A DNA stretch of 64,000 nt from Motacilla alba alba (GCF_015832195.1 NC_052046.1:41860473-41924472); one strand, 5' to 3'; counted from the stretch's first letter, positions 36,766 to 49,680 are shown. Notes: generated by a model from the sequence alone, not told the origin. Made by a program: numbers and translations.

Positions 36766-36905
36766 GATGGACTAACCCCAGCAGGCAGCTAAACCCCACA
36801 TAACCACTCCCATCAAGTGGGATGGAAAAGACAATCAGGAGGCTTAAAGGCAGAAAAATCATGTATTGTGATAAAAATAGTTTAATCAGTAAAGCAAAGT
36901 CTCCA
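36766..36905 (-). mobile_element. Partial ERVL-type LTR
   Basis: The right end (in sense) of the same LTR type as at 22.1 kb. On plus, GGACTAACCCCAGCAGGCAG is followed by ATCAAGTGGGATGGAAAAGA and a GTTTAATCAGTAAAGC stretch, after which similarity is lost. The rest of the LTR is deleted. Confidence 0.75.
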
Positions 36906-37520
36906 TAGGCAAGCAAAGAAAACCAAAGTTTTCATTCACCACTTCCCCTTAGCAGGCTTTAGGAAAACAGGGCTCCATCATATGTCTTTCCCCTAAAATC
37001 ATCACCAATGTACAAAACATAAATTAAAATTTCCTAAATAAATATTTTCCAGCCATCTGGACCTTTTTACTCCTCTAATGTTTAGTCAGCTAATATGAGT
37101 CCTTCTTCTGATATTTGGAAGACTGATAAACTTGTCATGTGAGGAGGGCTGTCCAATGACTTCCAGTCTCTCATCAGTAAATCCAAATTCGATCTTCCTT
37201 GGCCTGAATGAAGGACAGGACAAGAAGGGGGAGTAAGCAGCTTTCACTGCAATAATCAGCCCACATCTTCAAAATGACGATGTAACAGTAGTCATTCACA
37301 TGGTTGATGTTCTTCTATGTGTTGAAAGCACGAACAGCGTTAAGAGTTCCTAGCACTAAGCTATAGCCAGCAATGCAGAATTTGGTATTTGCATTTTGCA
37401 GAGAGCAGCACTCATCTGCTTGGGCCATTTTTGGTGATGAGCTAAGCAGCATCAATAAGCAGAGTGGAATTTATGACGCAGTTAGCAGCGATTGTGATTA
37501 CTTATTGGCAAAAGAAGTTT
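36906..37520. other. Spacer between two LTR pieces
   Basis: No gene is supported. The sequence from 37370 may be the 5' part of the LTR described next, because a long plus-strand open stretch runs across both (37373-37936), but the start of that LTR is not defined. Confidence 0.4.
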
Positions 37521-37894
37521 TGTGTTGTGATGCACTAGATTGTTATTTGGATGCTGCACTGGGTGTTGTGTTATACAAATGTTTCCCCCCTTTCCTCAGA
37601 TGGTGTATCCCTCAGATAAGGTGGTCTGTCCCCTGTAGCCCCTCCCTTCGCCCCTCCTCACTGGTGTCCCCTTGGCTGTGGCCTTCCGTCCCCGCCTCCC
37701 ATTCCGCGGGTATAAATGTCCCTTGGGTTTGGAGCTCTTCCTCTTTTTTCTCCTGGAAGCCCTACGATGCAGATGTCCCCTTCCAGCTAATAAACAGAAC
37801 ATCAGAACGACGTGGAGAGAGTGCTTCTTGTCCTTTACTTCGTCCATGTAGGATCCATGCGGGCTTAAATCCTAAGCTAGCCAGGGGATTTACA
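37521..37894 (+). mobile_element. LTR with intact core promoter, plus strand
   Basis: This is a GC- and C-rich block with LTR-like order on plus: CCCGCCTCCC GC-box-like sequence at about 37692, TATAAAT at 37711-37717, and AATAAA at 37789-37794 inside TTCCAGCTAATAAACAGAAC. A U5-like stretch then ends at a CA near 37893-37894. The TATA to AATAAA spacing of about 75 bp matches a short R region. No primer-binding site or gag follows, so it appears solo. The left boundary is tentative. Confidence 0.65.
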
Positions 37895-40800
37895 GCCCGA
37901 AACCCATGGGTTCCTTCAGTTTTGGATTTTTTTTAACAAAAAAAGGAGCTGACATCTTATTTGCAGAGAAGTTTTCAGAGATTATGAAGTTTCTACATAT
38001 CCTTTGCTTCATCCATTTTGGTTCTGAGTGTACTACATGTACCTGTAAGTGCACATATGTATTTCCATATTTATGTATACACACAGCAGGAGTATATCCC
38101 ATTATTGGTAGGATTGCTGATTTTCTTTCAAGAAAAAGGCCAGGACTTTCTGTGGTCATATGTATAACTCTAGAAAGCTCTGCAGGTTTGATCAAAGAAG
38201 GAAATATAGAGGAGCAAATGCCTATGGCTGTCCCCCAGCTACTGCTTTTCAACAGAATAAATTAACCTCCATTAATTAGTGAACACATTGCAGGTTTACA
38301 AACCAGAGGTGGTCACTTTAAACCTCAGTTCCATCTTCAACTTTGGCTTCCAAGTATGTCAATATTGGACCTTTAGACTAGTGCTTGTCTTACAATTTTG
38401 TCAGGAAAACAATCTCATCCAATTTTCCAATTTTGGAGTCTTCAAAAAAACCAAAAAAAACCAACAAACCCCAAAAAAACCACTAGATTTTTTGGAAGCT
38501 AGTCCAAAAACTGAACATCACCTGTTGAAAATGTGGTAGTTCATTCTTTGTGCCATCTAGCCTTGATAACTCCTGCCTCTTTTTCAGTTTTCCGCTGCAA
38601 ATCAAATAATTCTTCAGTACTTCCTGCAACCAAGAGGAAGTCCCTGTACTTTTTAAAGTTGCTTCAGAGAGCTCCATTTGGTAAAGCTGCACAGGTTCTG
38701 AAGTTTCTCACTGAGAACAAGGTCTTCACATAGCATCAGAAATGAGGTGAGAGCAGAGATGAAAAATACACACTAGTGGAATCTAGTTGACTTGCTGGAG
38801 TCAAATAGGAGAGAGATTTGGTTTGTGCAAGAATGTTATACCACAATACCTCAGGGCTTCATAGTCCTCCATGTTGTAAATCTTCTTGAATTATAGAAGA
38901 GAAGAACTGAGGTGGAAAGTGGGGTTTACAGACTAGAAACAGCTGGGACACAACATAAATTCTCATAGTTTCTTGACCTTCAGAAGATGTGGCCAACACA
39001 GCAGCAATTCCAGAGTACGGCTTATTAAATCCAATTGGAGAGGATTTCCTAAAATATCTCTTCCTGCAGGACTGTCTGAATTGATTCTGGATCTTGTTCC
39101 AGAATCAAGCTTCTGACATTTGCATCTTCTCTACAGGCAGTGAGGTACAATGAGGCTTGTATAATGGATATTATCAAGCACATGCTAAGTTGGATTTGAG
39201 GGGCTTAGCTCTACTTCATAGCTGGGCTAGAGATTTCTTGTGCCATCTTGGGAACCATCATCCTGACCTTCTGTCAAGAATCCTTGCACATACCTATGGT
39301 CAGAGGGAGTTTCAGAAGCTTGTTCTTCCCTAGACTCAGTCAAGGTCTTTCAGCTGTATGTCATACACAGGCAATGAAATGCTTGTGCTGCTGGTCCAAT
39401 TTCAGCTGATGCTAGGTTTTCACCCAAGTTTCAAACAAGGGAATCATAGTGGCGATCCTGAGCCTGGCAAAATTATGGCTCAGGCACTCACCAGTCCTTG
39501 CTCTGCCTCTTTGCTTGCCCATGCCTTAGTTCAGTGGACAACTCCAATGAGGGTTTGTGCACCTCATGGGTCCTGTGACACTCTCTATGAAATGCCCAGT
39601 ACAAATGACTGAGGTTCTCTGGTCCCAGTTCAGTAAGGACTGATTTCAAAGACTGACCTATCTTCAGAAATCTTTTGGCTATTTGTCACAAAAATCAAAT
39701 GGCCCGAACCATACCTGTGGGTGACCTCATCCCTTCTTTCACCTCCTCCCACTGCCCACTGGGATGATCTGTCTCTCTGTCCTGTCTATTGCTCTATATG
39801 TACCTATGGCCCTTCTCACTGTGGACAGCTGCTGTCAGACCTACTTGGAGCCTGAAGTGAGGTTATTTGCACTAATGCATTGTGGTGACTTGGCCAGGCA
39901 AATGTTTATGGGATGAGCATTTTCTGCAGGAATTTTAATTGACTCAAGCACCAACATCTTCCCAACACAGTTAATTCAGGACCACAACAGTTGCATTTTC
40001 TTTTGTCTCCTGGACATGATGATGTGAGAGGCAGACACTATAGTTAACACTGAGTCTGATGTCTTTCTTGGCATGACAAAGGTGGAACACCAACTGAGCT
40101 CTCCTCCCTGCATCAATCCCCACAGCCACCTCTCAATGTCTCTGATTTCAGCAAGGTTCTTTCATCTTTGTGAAAAATATGTCTGATGCAGTGATTCCGG
40201 ACTCTCTTTTGATATATTATTGACCACTGAAACAGGAAATTTACCTTTGGAGACCCTTGAAGATTTGTATTCTTATTGATACACAAGTGAAAGCTCTTGC
40301 TTGGGAGTATTTGCTCCTCGCTGTATGGATATATTGTGTGTTCTGTCACAAAACCCTCAGAAACTTGCACGCTCCCAGTTCTGCTGCACGCAGACTCATA
40401 ATCTATCTGTTATCTGCTATCTGTTACTGTAGAACCTTGCCCTGCACTGTCAGTCACTCTAGGCTGCTGCAAATCAAACACCAGCAAACAAACATCTTCT
40501 AACAAATATTGCAGGGGTGTGAGCTTTTCAATCTGTTTCAACACAAGTTGTTATCTCATTGTATTACTCATAAACCATGCTGATAAAGTCACAAATGACA
40601 TTTTGTTTTAGGTACTAATCAAGGAGTTGTGGTCCTTCAGTGCGTCCCTTTCATCTGGTTAGTAGAGTGGCTTTGAAAGGGCTCAGTGGAAGAGCAGACA
40701 TGCTGAGAGTAATTCCAGCTCCCTCAGGCAAAAAGGCATTTGTTTAGCCAAATTCATCTGGAAAATCTACTATTTTGGGATATGACAGGCTTGTACTGAT

Positions 40801-43800
40801 TAGGAGGGAAAGGTATTTTAGTCAAAGAGGAATTAAAATATTCATTATATCTCAAGCATGTCATCTAGTGAGGGAATCTCCTTTTGGAGCCTTGTCCTGC
40901 CTCCTTTAATCAAACTATTTGCAGCACCTTGTGCTGGAGATGGTTTTACAGAAGAAAAAGGGCTGTCCACAGAGAGAACCATTAAGAAGTTGGGTAAGAC
41001 ACAGCACACTTAATCTATTGTACACTTCACTGCCTAACTGTCTCCACATGTTGACTGAATGCACCTGAGGAGTCTTTCTGAAAGTCATAGCAGACAACAT
41101 ATCCTACCACCCCACAGAATTATGTACATACCTTATGGCTACAACTGCACAACACTTACATAACCTTAAACAGCCAGTCTGTGGCCACGTGGAGGACTTC
41201 CCCTAATCAAACCAAAAGGGTTTCTTGTCATGAAAGAGAAATTCAAATGGAAATGGCTCAGTAATGGCAATTTGTGACAGAGGAATTACCTGGTGTAGTT
41301 CACAGGAATATTTAACTGCAGAACTGGTTTAACTGACTGGAAGCAGGAATGCCAAAAACAGATGAACCACCATACAGAGGAGTGAAGATTCCCTTGCTGA
41401 TGAGGAAAGAAATGCTCCAGTATTATCTTGTGGGATCATGTAATTCAAGTGGTCAGGGGCCACTCTGGTAGACAGAGCTGATGGAAGGGAATTAACCCAA
41501 TGCTTGGCTGAGGTGCTCCATGCACCTCCATGCACCTCTGGTGGGTGCAGGTGCAAGTGTACATACAGATTCAGCTCATGCTGCATCTTTGTAGACTCCT
41601 TGGAGAACCATCAGTGATAGGAAAACTGTGTCCAAGGCACTTCACATTAGATCTCTTTATACTTAAGTAAAAACACATGTTTAGTTCACCGCAAGGAATA
41701 CAATAAAATAGTCATTACCTGTGTATTCTCATGTAATATAAAGTCATACTTGCCTAAACACAACAAGGATCAATTATCAGCTTTTTTGCTCATATGTCAG
41801 CCAATACTTTACCACAAAGTCTTCTTTTAGTTCCTTCCTCTGTATTCCTTGAAAAACAGATTCGGGAATTGCCAGCTTTTCCTTCTCCATCCACAAGGAG
41901 GTTTGTTTTTTCATACATTCATTCTGGATGGGAAATGGCTATCCAGACTGTACACATGGATATTCACATATCCTCATGCACACACATCAACATCCTCTCC
42001 CCTGCTTACAGACACTCAAATACCAACAGGAGCCTTAGTCTGAACCAAAATTAACCCACTAAAATGAATTAGCTTTGAGAACCCCACACTAGTTCCAGAA
42101 GTTTGTAAATAACAAAGCCTTCAAAGACTAGTAGGCAAAACAAGCAATGCCAATCTTTGCCACCTCATCCTAGATTTGTTTCTCTGTATGTATGGATGTG
42201 TTGGGGTCTCACTGGAGAAAAGAAGGAAACTCAGTACAGGTTCTCCTTTAACAGAGACAGATGTTCTCCTGCTCTGTTGGCAGAATCCTTTCTTTTCACC
42301 AAAGTAATGCAGCATGTCAAAACATACAAACAAAAAAACCCCCCAAAACAACAAAACAAACAAACAAAAAGCAACAAAAAAACCATGTGCATCAATTAAA
42401 TATGTAGCTCTGTCAAGCGAGGAGATAAATATCACAGTGTAATCAGTATCTCTATAGTTGTGTTTTCTGATTTTGGTGGATGAATAAATAATTTCTCTAC
42501 TTCTTGCTAAATATGCCTAAGAGTGAAATGCAGCCTCCAGAGGCACTGAGAGACAGAGCCTGTCAATTCTGAATGTAGACATCTTGTAAATTCTCTTTGT
42601 GTCTCAGACTCACACAGTCACTAATGATGGGTTCTGTCATTCAAACTTATTTTTTAAATTTCTGGTTTTATTTCTCTAGGAACTTCAGCCTGGGATAGGA
42701 GAAATTACTTCAGTGTGCATTTGATGGGAAACTACACACAAAGCCTGTGAAAAATTAAACAAGGCAGACAATAAATTCTGTTACATAAACAAAAACACTA
42801 GCGCCAATATTATGTCAATGCTCCAGCTCAAGGTATATTACTCTAGCCTGTCCTCTTCTCGCTTTGTAACTAAACTCCAGTCACAGTGATTGATAATACC
42901 TCTGTTCCAAATCAAATAGCTGCTTTTTAATTTTTTAGGGAAGGTACAGTAATATTTAAAGGCATTTAATGGAAAAAAATTTGAAATTTGGCCACAGTTC
43001 AAGACTGCATACTGATTATTTCTTTAAACCAGGCTCTTAAAGCTCTGTCAGTGAATAAGCAAATACAAACCTAGCTTTCAGAGTATTCCTTGCAGGTCTT
43101 CCACTGATTATACATACATTTCTTATACACTACGATGTAGCATCTGGAAGGAGATAGTATTCTCACTGGCAGGTAATCATTTAACAATTGATGTGTTAAA
43201 TGTGATATATTTTTGACATGAAGAGAAAAGCAATATGCAAATATACCAGCACAAGCATATAAAAGCTAATAAAACAGAACACAGTATTACAGTGATCATG
43301 CATATAAGATGTGATATGCCAGATAAAGATGGTGTGAATCCCATAAAAATATCCCACCAATGATGTCCAGCAGTTTGTTAAATTTCTCTTCTGATTCAAA
43401 AAATTCCAGTAGGTATTATGGTTGATTGCAATAGTCATTTGTTTTTGTTACATAATAGCCTTTTCATAGCTATTTTTTCAGGTTTCCAGTTCTTCAATTT
43501 GAGGGCATGTTGTGTTACGTATTGGTCCTAAGGTACAGGCCAAGTTGAATTCCAGAATTCTGCCAGCATTGATGTTAGCTTTTTGATATTTGGACCTCAC
43601 TGTCCAAGTTACTGCAGAATTTACCAACTTTTGTGGGTTTGCAATACAGAATATCAGACTTCTCAGTGCAAGGGTTAGCATTGTCTGACACAGGAAGCTT
43701 CCTATCTTTTCAGATGATGTCAACATTGTCTCCAGTTATAACACCTCATCATCAGTGTGTTAATAAAGTTCCAGGGAATACTTAGTATACTTTCTAAATA

Positions 43801-43940
43801 GTTACTTCTGTAGTATGCAAGTTGAATGACAGCTTTCACTTATTCATTTATCAGTTCCCAGTGGAGGAGAAAGAAGTCTTGGATTGTATCTAAGCCTTAG
43901 TAAAGACTAGTTTCATTCTTATTTCATTCACAGTTTCCCT
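37895..43940. other. Intergenic, no gene seen
   Basis: About 6 kb without a supported gene or a confidently named repeat. A/C-rich simple runs occur at 38443-38480 and 42320-42380. The minus frame 41586-41329 lies in a stretch with slightly raised GC and may be an old retroelement piece, but shows no nameable motif. Confidence 0.45.
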
Positions 43941-43949
43941 TATTCCTTT

Positions 43950-44260
43950 GTCTTTAAAGTCCAGCAAAGTGACTGGTTTTTGAGTGATAGGTGTTGAATC
44001 CTCTCCTGATTTCCTGAATACCACACCAAGATATTTAAAGTATACTGCTGGTGTTGTTCAGTACATGCATCTTATTCACTGAGGATATTAACTATATCAC
44101 TTCTCCTGGGAACAGCTGCAGTGAGTAGTTCAGGGACACTGTTCAAGGCTCTGTAATCTACTGGCAGTCACTGTGTGCCATGAGATTTTTTTACTGTCAT
44201 CTATACAGGGAGAATGAGACTTGGTAACAATTCCCCACTCTTCCAGTTCTTTTATCAATT
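43950..44260 (-). pseudogene. Second retroviral RT remnant (ERVL-like)
   Basis: Conceptual reading of the minus strand shows LIKELEEWGIVTKSHSPC ending near 44204, from about 44257, followed by a frame change. LNSVPELLTAAVP then DIVNILSE occur at about 44150-44080. This is the order of the RT fingers region (linker helix, SP-x-x block, the LN-x-V-x-x-L-x-AAVP block) in ERVL-type pol. Stops and frameshifts separate the pieces and the palm motifs (A and YxDD) are not recognisable, so it is an old dead copy. The flanks 43480-43950 and 44260-44560 may be further decayed pol or protease but are not assigned. Confidence 0.6.
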
Positions 44261-44560
44261 ATGATAATTTATCAGTTCTTCCATCAATATAAATTCAAAA
44301 TAATATCAATTCAATTATCTAATTCTTTCATCCGTCCACAGGGTGGATAGCATTAGAAGGCAACTTGTAATGTGAAATGTCAACTAGATTGCTATGGGAT
44401 AAAGGAGCAGCTGTTTGCAACAGATTGACAGCCAGGGATGTATTTGCACAAAGCAAACTGTGAGTCAAAGGGTGTGGTGCACCTTTTTCCACCATCCCCA
44501 TGAGACCACCCATGACTGTCCCTTGAATACACACTAGCTAAAACCTGAGCAGATGAGTGA

Positions 44561-45275
44561 ACATAGTCCAGGAATCTAACTGCCTTAAAGTTAGATTTTT
44601 TGCCTTAAAACTGTAATAGCAGGTCTACTTTTCTTCAGTTTGATGTTCCATTCAGTCTGGCTACACTCTTCTACCATTACTTGGTAGCTATTACAATCAT
44701 GCAACTTCCCATTGGATTTAAATATTAGCTACCATGCCTAATAGTCATTTGAAAAAGCTGGTCTGTATTTCTGCTACTGCTTGTTCAGAAACAGAGGGAT
44801 GCATGAATGGTGTTTCACAGTGTGGGATAAAGTTGCATTACCTACTACAAATAATGTCATATTCTCCACTGTAACATGGAAGAGCTTCACAACATCCCTA
44901 TTTGATGGGTAATTTAATATATCTGAAGACTAGAGTATAACAAATTTATAGTGACTGAAGCTGTTTTACCTGGGTTTCTTGTGGAAAACCTGTGACATCT
45001 CAGGTCAAAAATCTTGTCATCTACATAGAGCCTGACTGTCAGGGTTAATCCAGAGCAGCTACTGAAATGATGAGAAACATCCTGACACTGATAAAATAAA
45101 ATGCATGGTGAAACCACCTATTCTTTCGACTGCACTGTCCCTTCCACATCGTATTTATCATACTCACTTGAACCATGAATTTTTTCTGTACAAATCAAAA
45201 CTTATTGGAGAAGAGTCACTCTAAACCAAAAACGGTTTAATTTAGATTAGGTACAAAGGGGCTTAAGAAATGTGG
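44561..45275. other. Intergenic, nothing recognised
   Basis: No gene and no clear repeat. It may contain older parts of the retroviral insert to its left. Confidence 0.4.
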
Positions 45276-46030
45276 GAAGAGAGTTTACCACTGAAAACTG
45301 AGGCAAAAAATGTTGAGTGCCTCAGCCTTTTCTGTACTAGACCAGTTATCCTGTCTTATTTATTTGGGGCTTACATTTTCTTTGGTCTCCTTTTCTGACC
45401 ACATACCTGCAGAAGTCGTTATTATTCTAGTGGTAAAGTTTCTTCTCTGGTTGGGCTATCACCTGAATTAAGACATCAATGCACTCCAGGAATCTCCTGG
45501 CTTGCTTATAGGAGACAGAAGTTGCCGTGCTACTTTCCCAGCACACTTTTCCCAGATGTCAGAGCAGTTGAAGCCCCCCATCAGGATCAGAGCCTGGAGT
45601 ATGAATCTTCCTGTAGCTGAAGTCAAAACATTTCATTAACATCCTCCCCTAGGTTTGGTGGCCTGTAGGGTGGCCATCACCCATGAGGTTCTGCTTGTTG
45701 GCTTGACCCGTTTTTACCTATACATTTTTACCCATTTCACCTGTTCATTGCTGGCTTTCCATGGCAGCGCCCTGTAGTTCATCCATTTTCCACACAGAGG
45801 GTAACACGATCCCCACTGCTACCCGCTCCTCCTTCCTTGCCTGTCCCTTCTGAAGAGTTTATAGCCACTGATGCAGTGCTCCAGCCATGCAATTTGTCCC
45901 TCCACATCTCAGTGACAGTGATTAGACCACAGTGTTCCAGCTGCACAGTGGTTTCCAGCGGTTGCTGTTACCCATGCTGTGGGCATTGCTGCATGGGCAC
46001 TTCACCTGCACTAGAGACTGTCTCACCTCT
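45276..46030 (-). mobile_element. CR1 LINE, endonuclease part of ORF2
   Basis: Minus-strand CR1 from the upstream part of ORF2 (apurinic endonuclease region and linker). On plus, AAATGTTGAGTGCCTCAGCC near 45308, TTGAAGCCCCCCATCAGGAT near 45569 and CCTTGCCTGTCCCTTCTGAA near 45835 are CR1 landmarks in the right order and spacing with some deletions. The last ~200 bp (45830-46025) are the best preserved. No long open frame survives. Confidence 0.85.
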
Positions 46031-48240
46031 TCAGATGAATACTCCCCAGTGCCATTGAGGCATTCCACATGTCAGCTTTCATATCAATTTTCAAGGTCCA
46101 TTATCAGTTTTTTCAATCTTGCCAGCCATGTAAATTACTTGCAGTAATTTTATTTTTTTAATGATCAGGGACTTTAGCAGCACCAACAGAAACAAAACAG
46201 AGATAATGAAGGATTCATGGTAGAAATTATCCCATTGCAAAGTCTTGGCTTATGCAAAGTCTTAAACATCACTTCAGAGGCTTTTCAGAGATGCTCTGGG
46301 CACAGTGGATGTTTAACTTTTTCAATTATTAGTGAAACAATATATCTAATCCAGTAGTTTTTAACATTGTATCACAGTAAGAACCCTGAAAATAACACAA
46401 GTAATTGATTCTTCCAGACCATTGGGAGAGGTATGGAAACCTAGACTTAAATTTATTGGTTTTTTAGGCAGCATTGCAAGTTTGTAAACTTTATAACAAA
46501 AATCACAACAAAGGAGGAAAAAAAAGCTTTTTATAACTTTTCCCTGGATCTATTTGATATAAACTACCAAGAAGTGTAATTGTGGATAGTCAGCAGTATG
46601 TTTCTGTTTAGAAAAATGAGTTAACAGTTGTTTAAAACCTTAGACAAAACCTTCTCTTTAAGTACCTGAAGACCTTAAGCAGATCAGAAGGCTTTTTGTA
46701 TACTGCTAAAAGCTTGCCTGTTTTCCAAATGTGGCACTTACCCTAAGAGGGTTTTATACTAAAGGTAGTATCTCTTATTATACTTGAGTAAAATGACTCC
46801 AGGAAAAAAAAAAAAAAAAGTCTGGATCTAGGTTTTGCAATGATGCTATCTTGAAAAGGCTTTATTTAAATTTAGAACTAACAGGAAAATGGAACACCAA
46901 AGCTCCAGAAGTAAATGAAGTGCAGTGTACCACAACGGTCAGGTTATGTCTGCAAGACTCCTGCCCCAAACTGCGCAGAAACAGCCTTCCTGAACTCCCA
47001 GACAGCCTGTAGTCTGGAGTGCATGTTAGACTAACAGCTGAAGTAACTTCATACTGCAGAAATACCTCTTTGCTTATTTCTGGAAGACAATTTACATACA
47101 AAAGATTAGAAAGATTGTCTTAGCTGAAGGACTGGTGCTATTTTCACACCTTTTCCTGTAGTGTATAATTAGTGTTCAAATTTTCCATTTTTGGAGGGCT
47201 CACATAAAAGGAAGTCTGTGCCACAATGCACTTTTGGGTATTACCTTCAATATGGGAGTAGTTTTAAAGCAATTTCGCCCCAGGAAGTGAGTGAAAAATG
47301 AATTGTCACAAAAGCAATAGTGGCTCTGTTCATCACTTTCTGCCAGCTGTGCACTGCCAAGACCTTCATGCAGGCTGCATGAGCGTGCCAGAGAGCAGCA
47401 ACCTGAAAGAAGCGTAGACACCTCGGAAAGGTGAAGTGTAAGGAAAGTACTTCAGACTCTCATGCTTCACAGAATCAGGAAATAGGAGCTCTTGAAGTTG
47501 TTTCTGATTTCAGAAACTGGAGACCTGAAACACTCCATGAAGCTTAAGCAAACAAATCAAGAAAGGTTTTGAATGATCTTAAAAAATTGTTGGGACACAA
47601 AAATCACATCAATAGTCTGCTACAAACCCCTGAGTTGTTAATCCCTCTGGGTAGTCATGGTCACCTGCTCCCACATTGGATGAAAACCTCAATCAAATGA
47701 CATAGAGTGACAGAAAAAACTGGCATAGTGGGGCAATGCTGGCAAATGCAGGATTTGTGGAAACATTTCCCACTCACAGCATGGCACAGGAGAAGGCAGC
47801 ACTGCTGTGATGTGCAAAATGAAACAAATTCTCTGTCTGCACATTTAGATCTCAGAGAATTCCTGTTGTTCCACTGAGGACATCAAGTGCACCCCTCTGG
47901 CTAGTAAATTTCGTTATGCATTTTCTCTGTTAATGCATGTGTCATTTTTCCCACTGTTCCACTCTTTGTGAGAACCAAACCCGCTAGGCTCACTCCACAC
48001 ACGCAGCTGTTTCTCCGCATCGCAGAGGTGCACGGACGCACACACAGAGGCATTTCCCTCACTTTCATAGAAACTCTTAGCTGCGTCTTGGCTGCGTTCC
48101 TGGTGTCTTCTCACGCCAATGGATTTGCTAGAATGTTGTTCGTCTGACAACGAAACCGGCGTCACTGTGACAGCTTAAGGAAATCCCTGTCCTCAACCTA
48201 TCCCTTCACCGACATCCTTGACTTTTTTGCATACATACCG
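46031..48240. other. Intergenic up to the CpG island
   Basis: No gene is supported. It holds an A18-type homopolymer at 46803-46819. GC content rises from about 47940 towards the CpG island, and a CCAAT element on plus lies near 48116 (CACGCCAATGG), so 47.9-48.24 kb may be distal promoter. Confidence 0.5.
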
Positions 48241-48720
48241 GCAGGCGCGGCTTGTCCCTGCGAGTGATCGGTACTCACCGGCCCCCGCTGACGCCTAGAT
48301 GGGGCGGTCTCCGCTCCCTACGCGTGCCTGTGGGGGCCGGCTCACCCGTAGATGGCAACCTTTGCCCCCTGCCCCCGGGCCGTCGCCCCGGTCCCCGGAG
48401 AGCCGTGCCGAGTCGGGGGCCGCGGAGCCGGACAGCGAGGGCGAAGGCCCGCGACGGCGCCCTTGCCCGCGGAGACGGAACGTGGGACACGGCGAGGACG
48501 GTTCCGGGCTCTGCGCGCAAGGGTTGCCCGGGGAGGGCTGCGGCCCGCCGGGGGTCCCGGCACGGACCCCGCTCCCGCTGTCCCGAGGGGGGCACCGCCG
48601 CAGTGCGGGGCGGCCGCGCCTGTGCGCGCCCCGCGGGTCGTCACGCCCTGCGGCAGCGCTGCTGCGAGCGGCGAGAGGCCTTGGGGAGGCGCCGGACTGC
48701 CGGCGGGCCGCTGGGGCTAG

Positions 48721-48770
48721 AGGCAGGGAGGGAAGGAGGGAGGCAGGGAAGGAGGAAGCAGGCGGGGAGA
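48721..48770 (+). repeat. Polypurine G-run tract
   Basis: A purine-only stretch with several GGG and GG runs separated by AA or CA (AGGGAGGGAAGGAGGGAGGC within it), immediately followed by CTTCCTCCTCCTCC on the same strand. It can form a G-quadruplex or triplex in principle. Confidence 0.7.
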
Positions 48771-49179
48771 CTTCCTCCTCCTCCTCGGAGGCAGCAGTAA
48801 GCAGCTGCGCGGCTGCAGCGGCCGGCACGGCTGGGCACCGGCCCTTCCGCCCGGCGGCGGGCTGCGCCCCGGCCGGAGGCTCCCCACGCCGCCCATGCTA
48901 CCCACGCGTCCCCGCTGGCGCTGACCGCTCCGCCGTCCCCGCGGTGGGGCTGCTCCTGGGGCGGCGGCCGCCGCCGGCCGGCCGGAGCGGGCAGCGATGC
49001 CGGTGGCCGCCCGCTCGGCAGCCCCCGGGGCGCAGCCCGACGCCAGCTTCCATGCCCCTGCCCGCCAGTGGGACCGTGGCGCCGCTCCGCGCGGCGAGGA
49101 GAGCGGCGGCGAGCGGCACCTCCGCCAGGCCGGCGAGGCGGGCCGGCGCGGCAGATGGGTGGCTTCTTCCGCCGCCCCC

Positions 49180-49516
49180 TTCCTGCCTGCCTTCTCCTCC
49201 TCCCCTCCGCCGCCCCCCTCCTCCTCTGTTGCCTCCTCCCACGCTGGTGGGGCCGCCGTCGCCGCCTCCACCTCCCCCTCGGCTGCCTCCCTTCTCCCGG
49301 CACACCCCCAGACCCGCGCCCGTGTCCGCTCCGGCTTCCCGGGACTCGCCATGAGCGGCGGTTCCGGTCGCTTACCGCCGCCCGCCGCACTCTGCCCGCC
49401 GCCGCCCCTCCACGGGCCGAGCTTGCCGGAGGCGGGAGCGCGGAACCAGGGCCGGGGCAGCCCCGCCGGGCACGGCGCACCCCGCGGCGCCCCGGGCTCC
49501 AGAGCCCCGCCACCAG
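49180..49516 (+). other. Candidate first exon of a gene, possibly SLC25A51
   Basis: The exon end is supported by a strong donor, CACCAG|GTGAGC, with GT at 49517-49518; the start is arbitrary within the pyrimidine-rich promoter core. An ATG at 49351 in a good context (GCCATGAGC) is open for 55 codons to the donor (phase 1). This could be an N-terminus rich in Gly, Pro and Ala, or an upstream ATG in a 5' UTR. In mammals the gene downstream of SHB in the same orientation is SLC25A51 (MCART1), the mitochondrial NAD carrier. Its first exon is non-coding and its coding exon lies far downstream; that fits the layout here, but nothing in this exon identifies it. Confidence 0.45.
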
Positions 49517-49650
49517 GTGAGCAGGAGAGGGGCCCCGGGGGACTGGGTGCGGGTCCGGGCGTCCCACCCCTGGCTGGCAGCGCAGCCGGCCCGCAGGGCC
49601 GCGGAGTTGCCCTCCGCAGCTCCCGGGGTCCGTCTCTGGTGGGGGCCACA

Positions 49651-49680
49651 GGCGGGACGGGACGGGACGGGAGGGAGGGC
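49651..49680 (+). repeat. GGGAC tandem run, G-quadruplex candidate
   Basis: GGCGGGACGGGACGGGACGG followed by GAGGGAGGGC gives six GGG runs with one- or two-base loops, just downstream of the candidate splice donor. This meets the usual G3N1-7 quadruplex pattern. Confidence 0.85.

Noticed and set aside
37373..37936. 187-codon plus frame as a gene
   Set aside because: It runs across an LTR promoter with TATA and AATAAA signals and shows no domain; C-rich composition explains the openness.
49068..49520. Frame with a signal-peptide-like leucine-rich stretch (MGGFFRRPLPACLLLLPSAA)
   Set aside because: It arises from the CTCC-rich pyrimidine tract, ends at a stop just past the splice donor, and has no conserved context.
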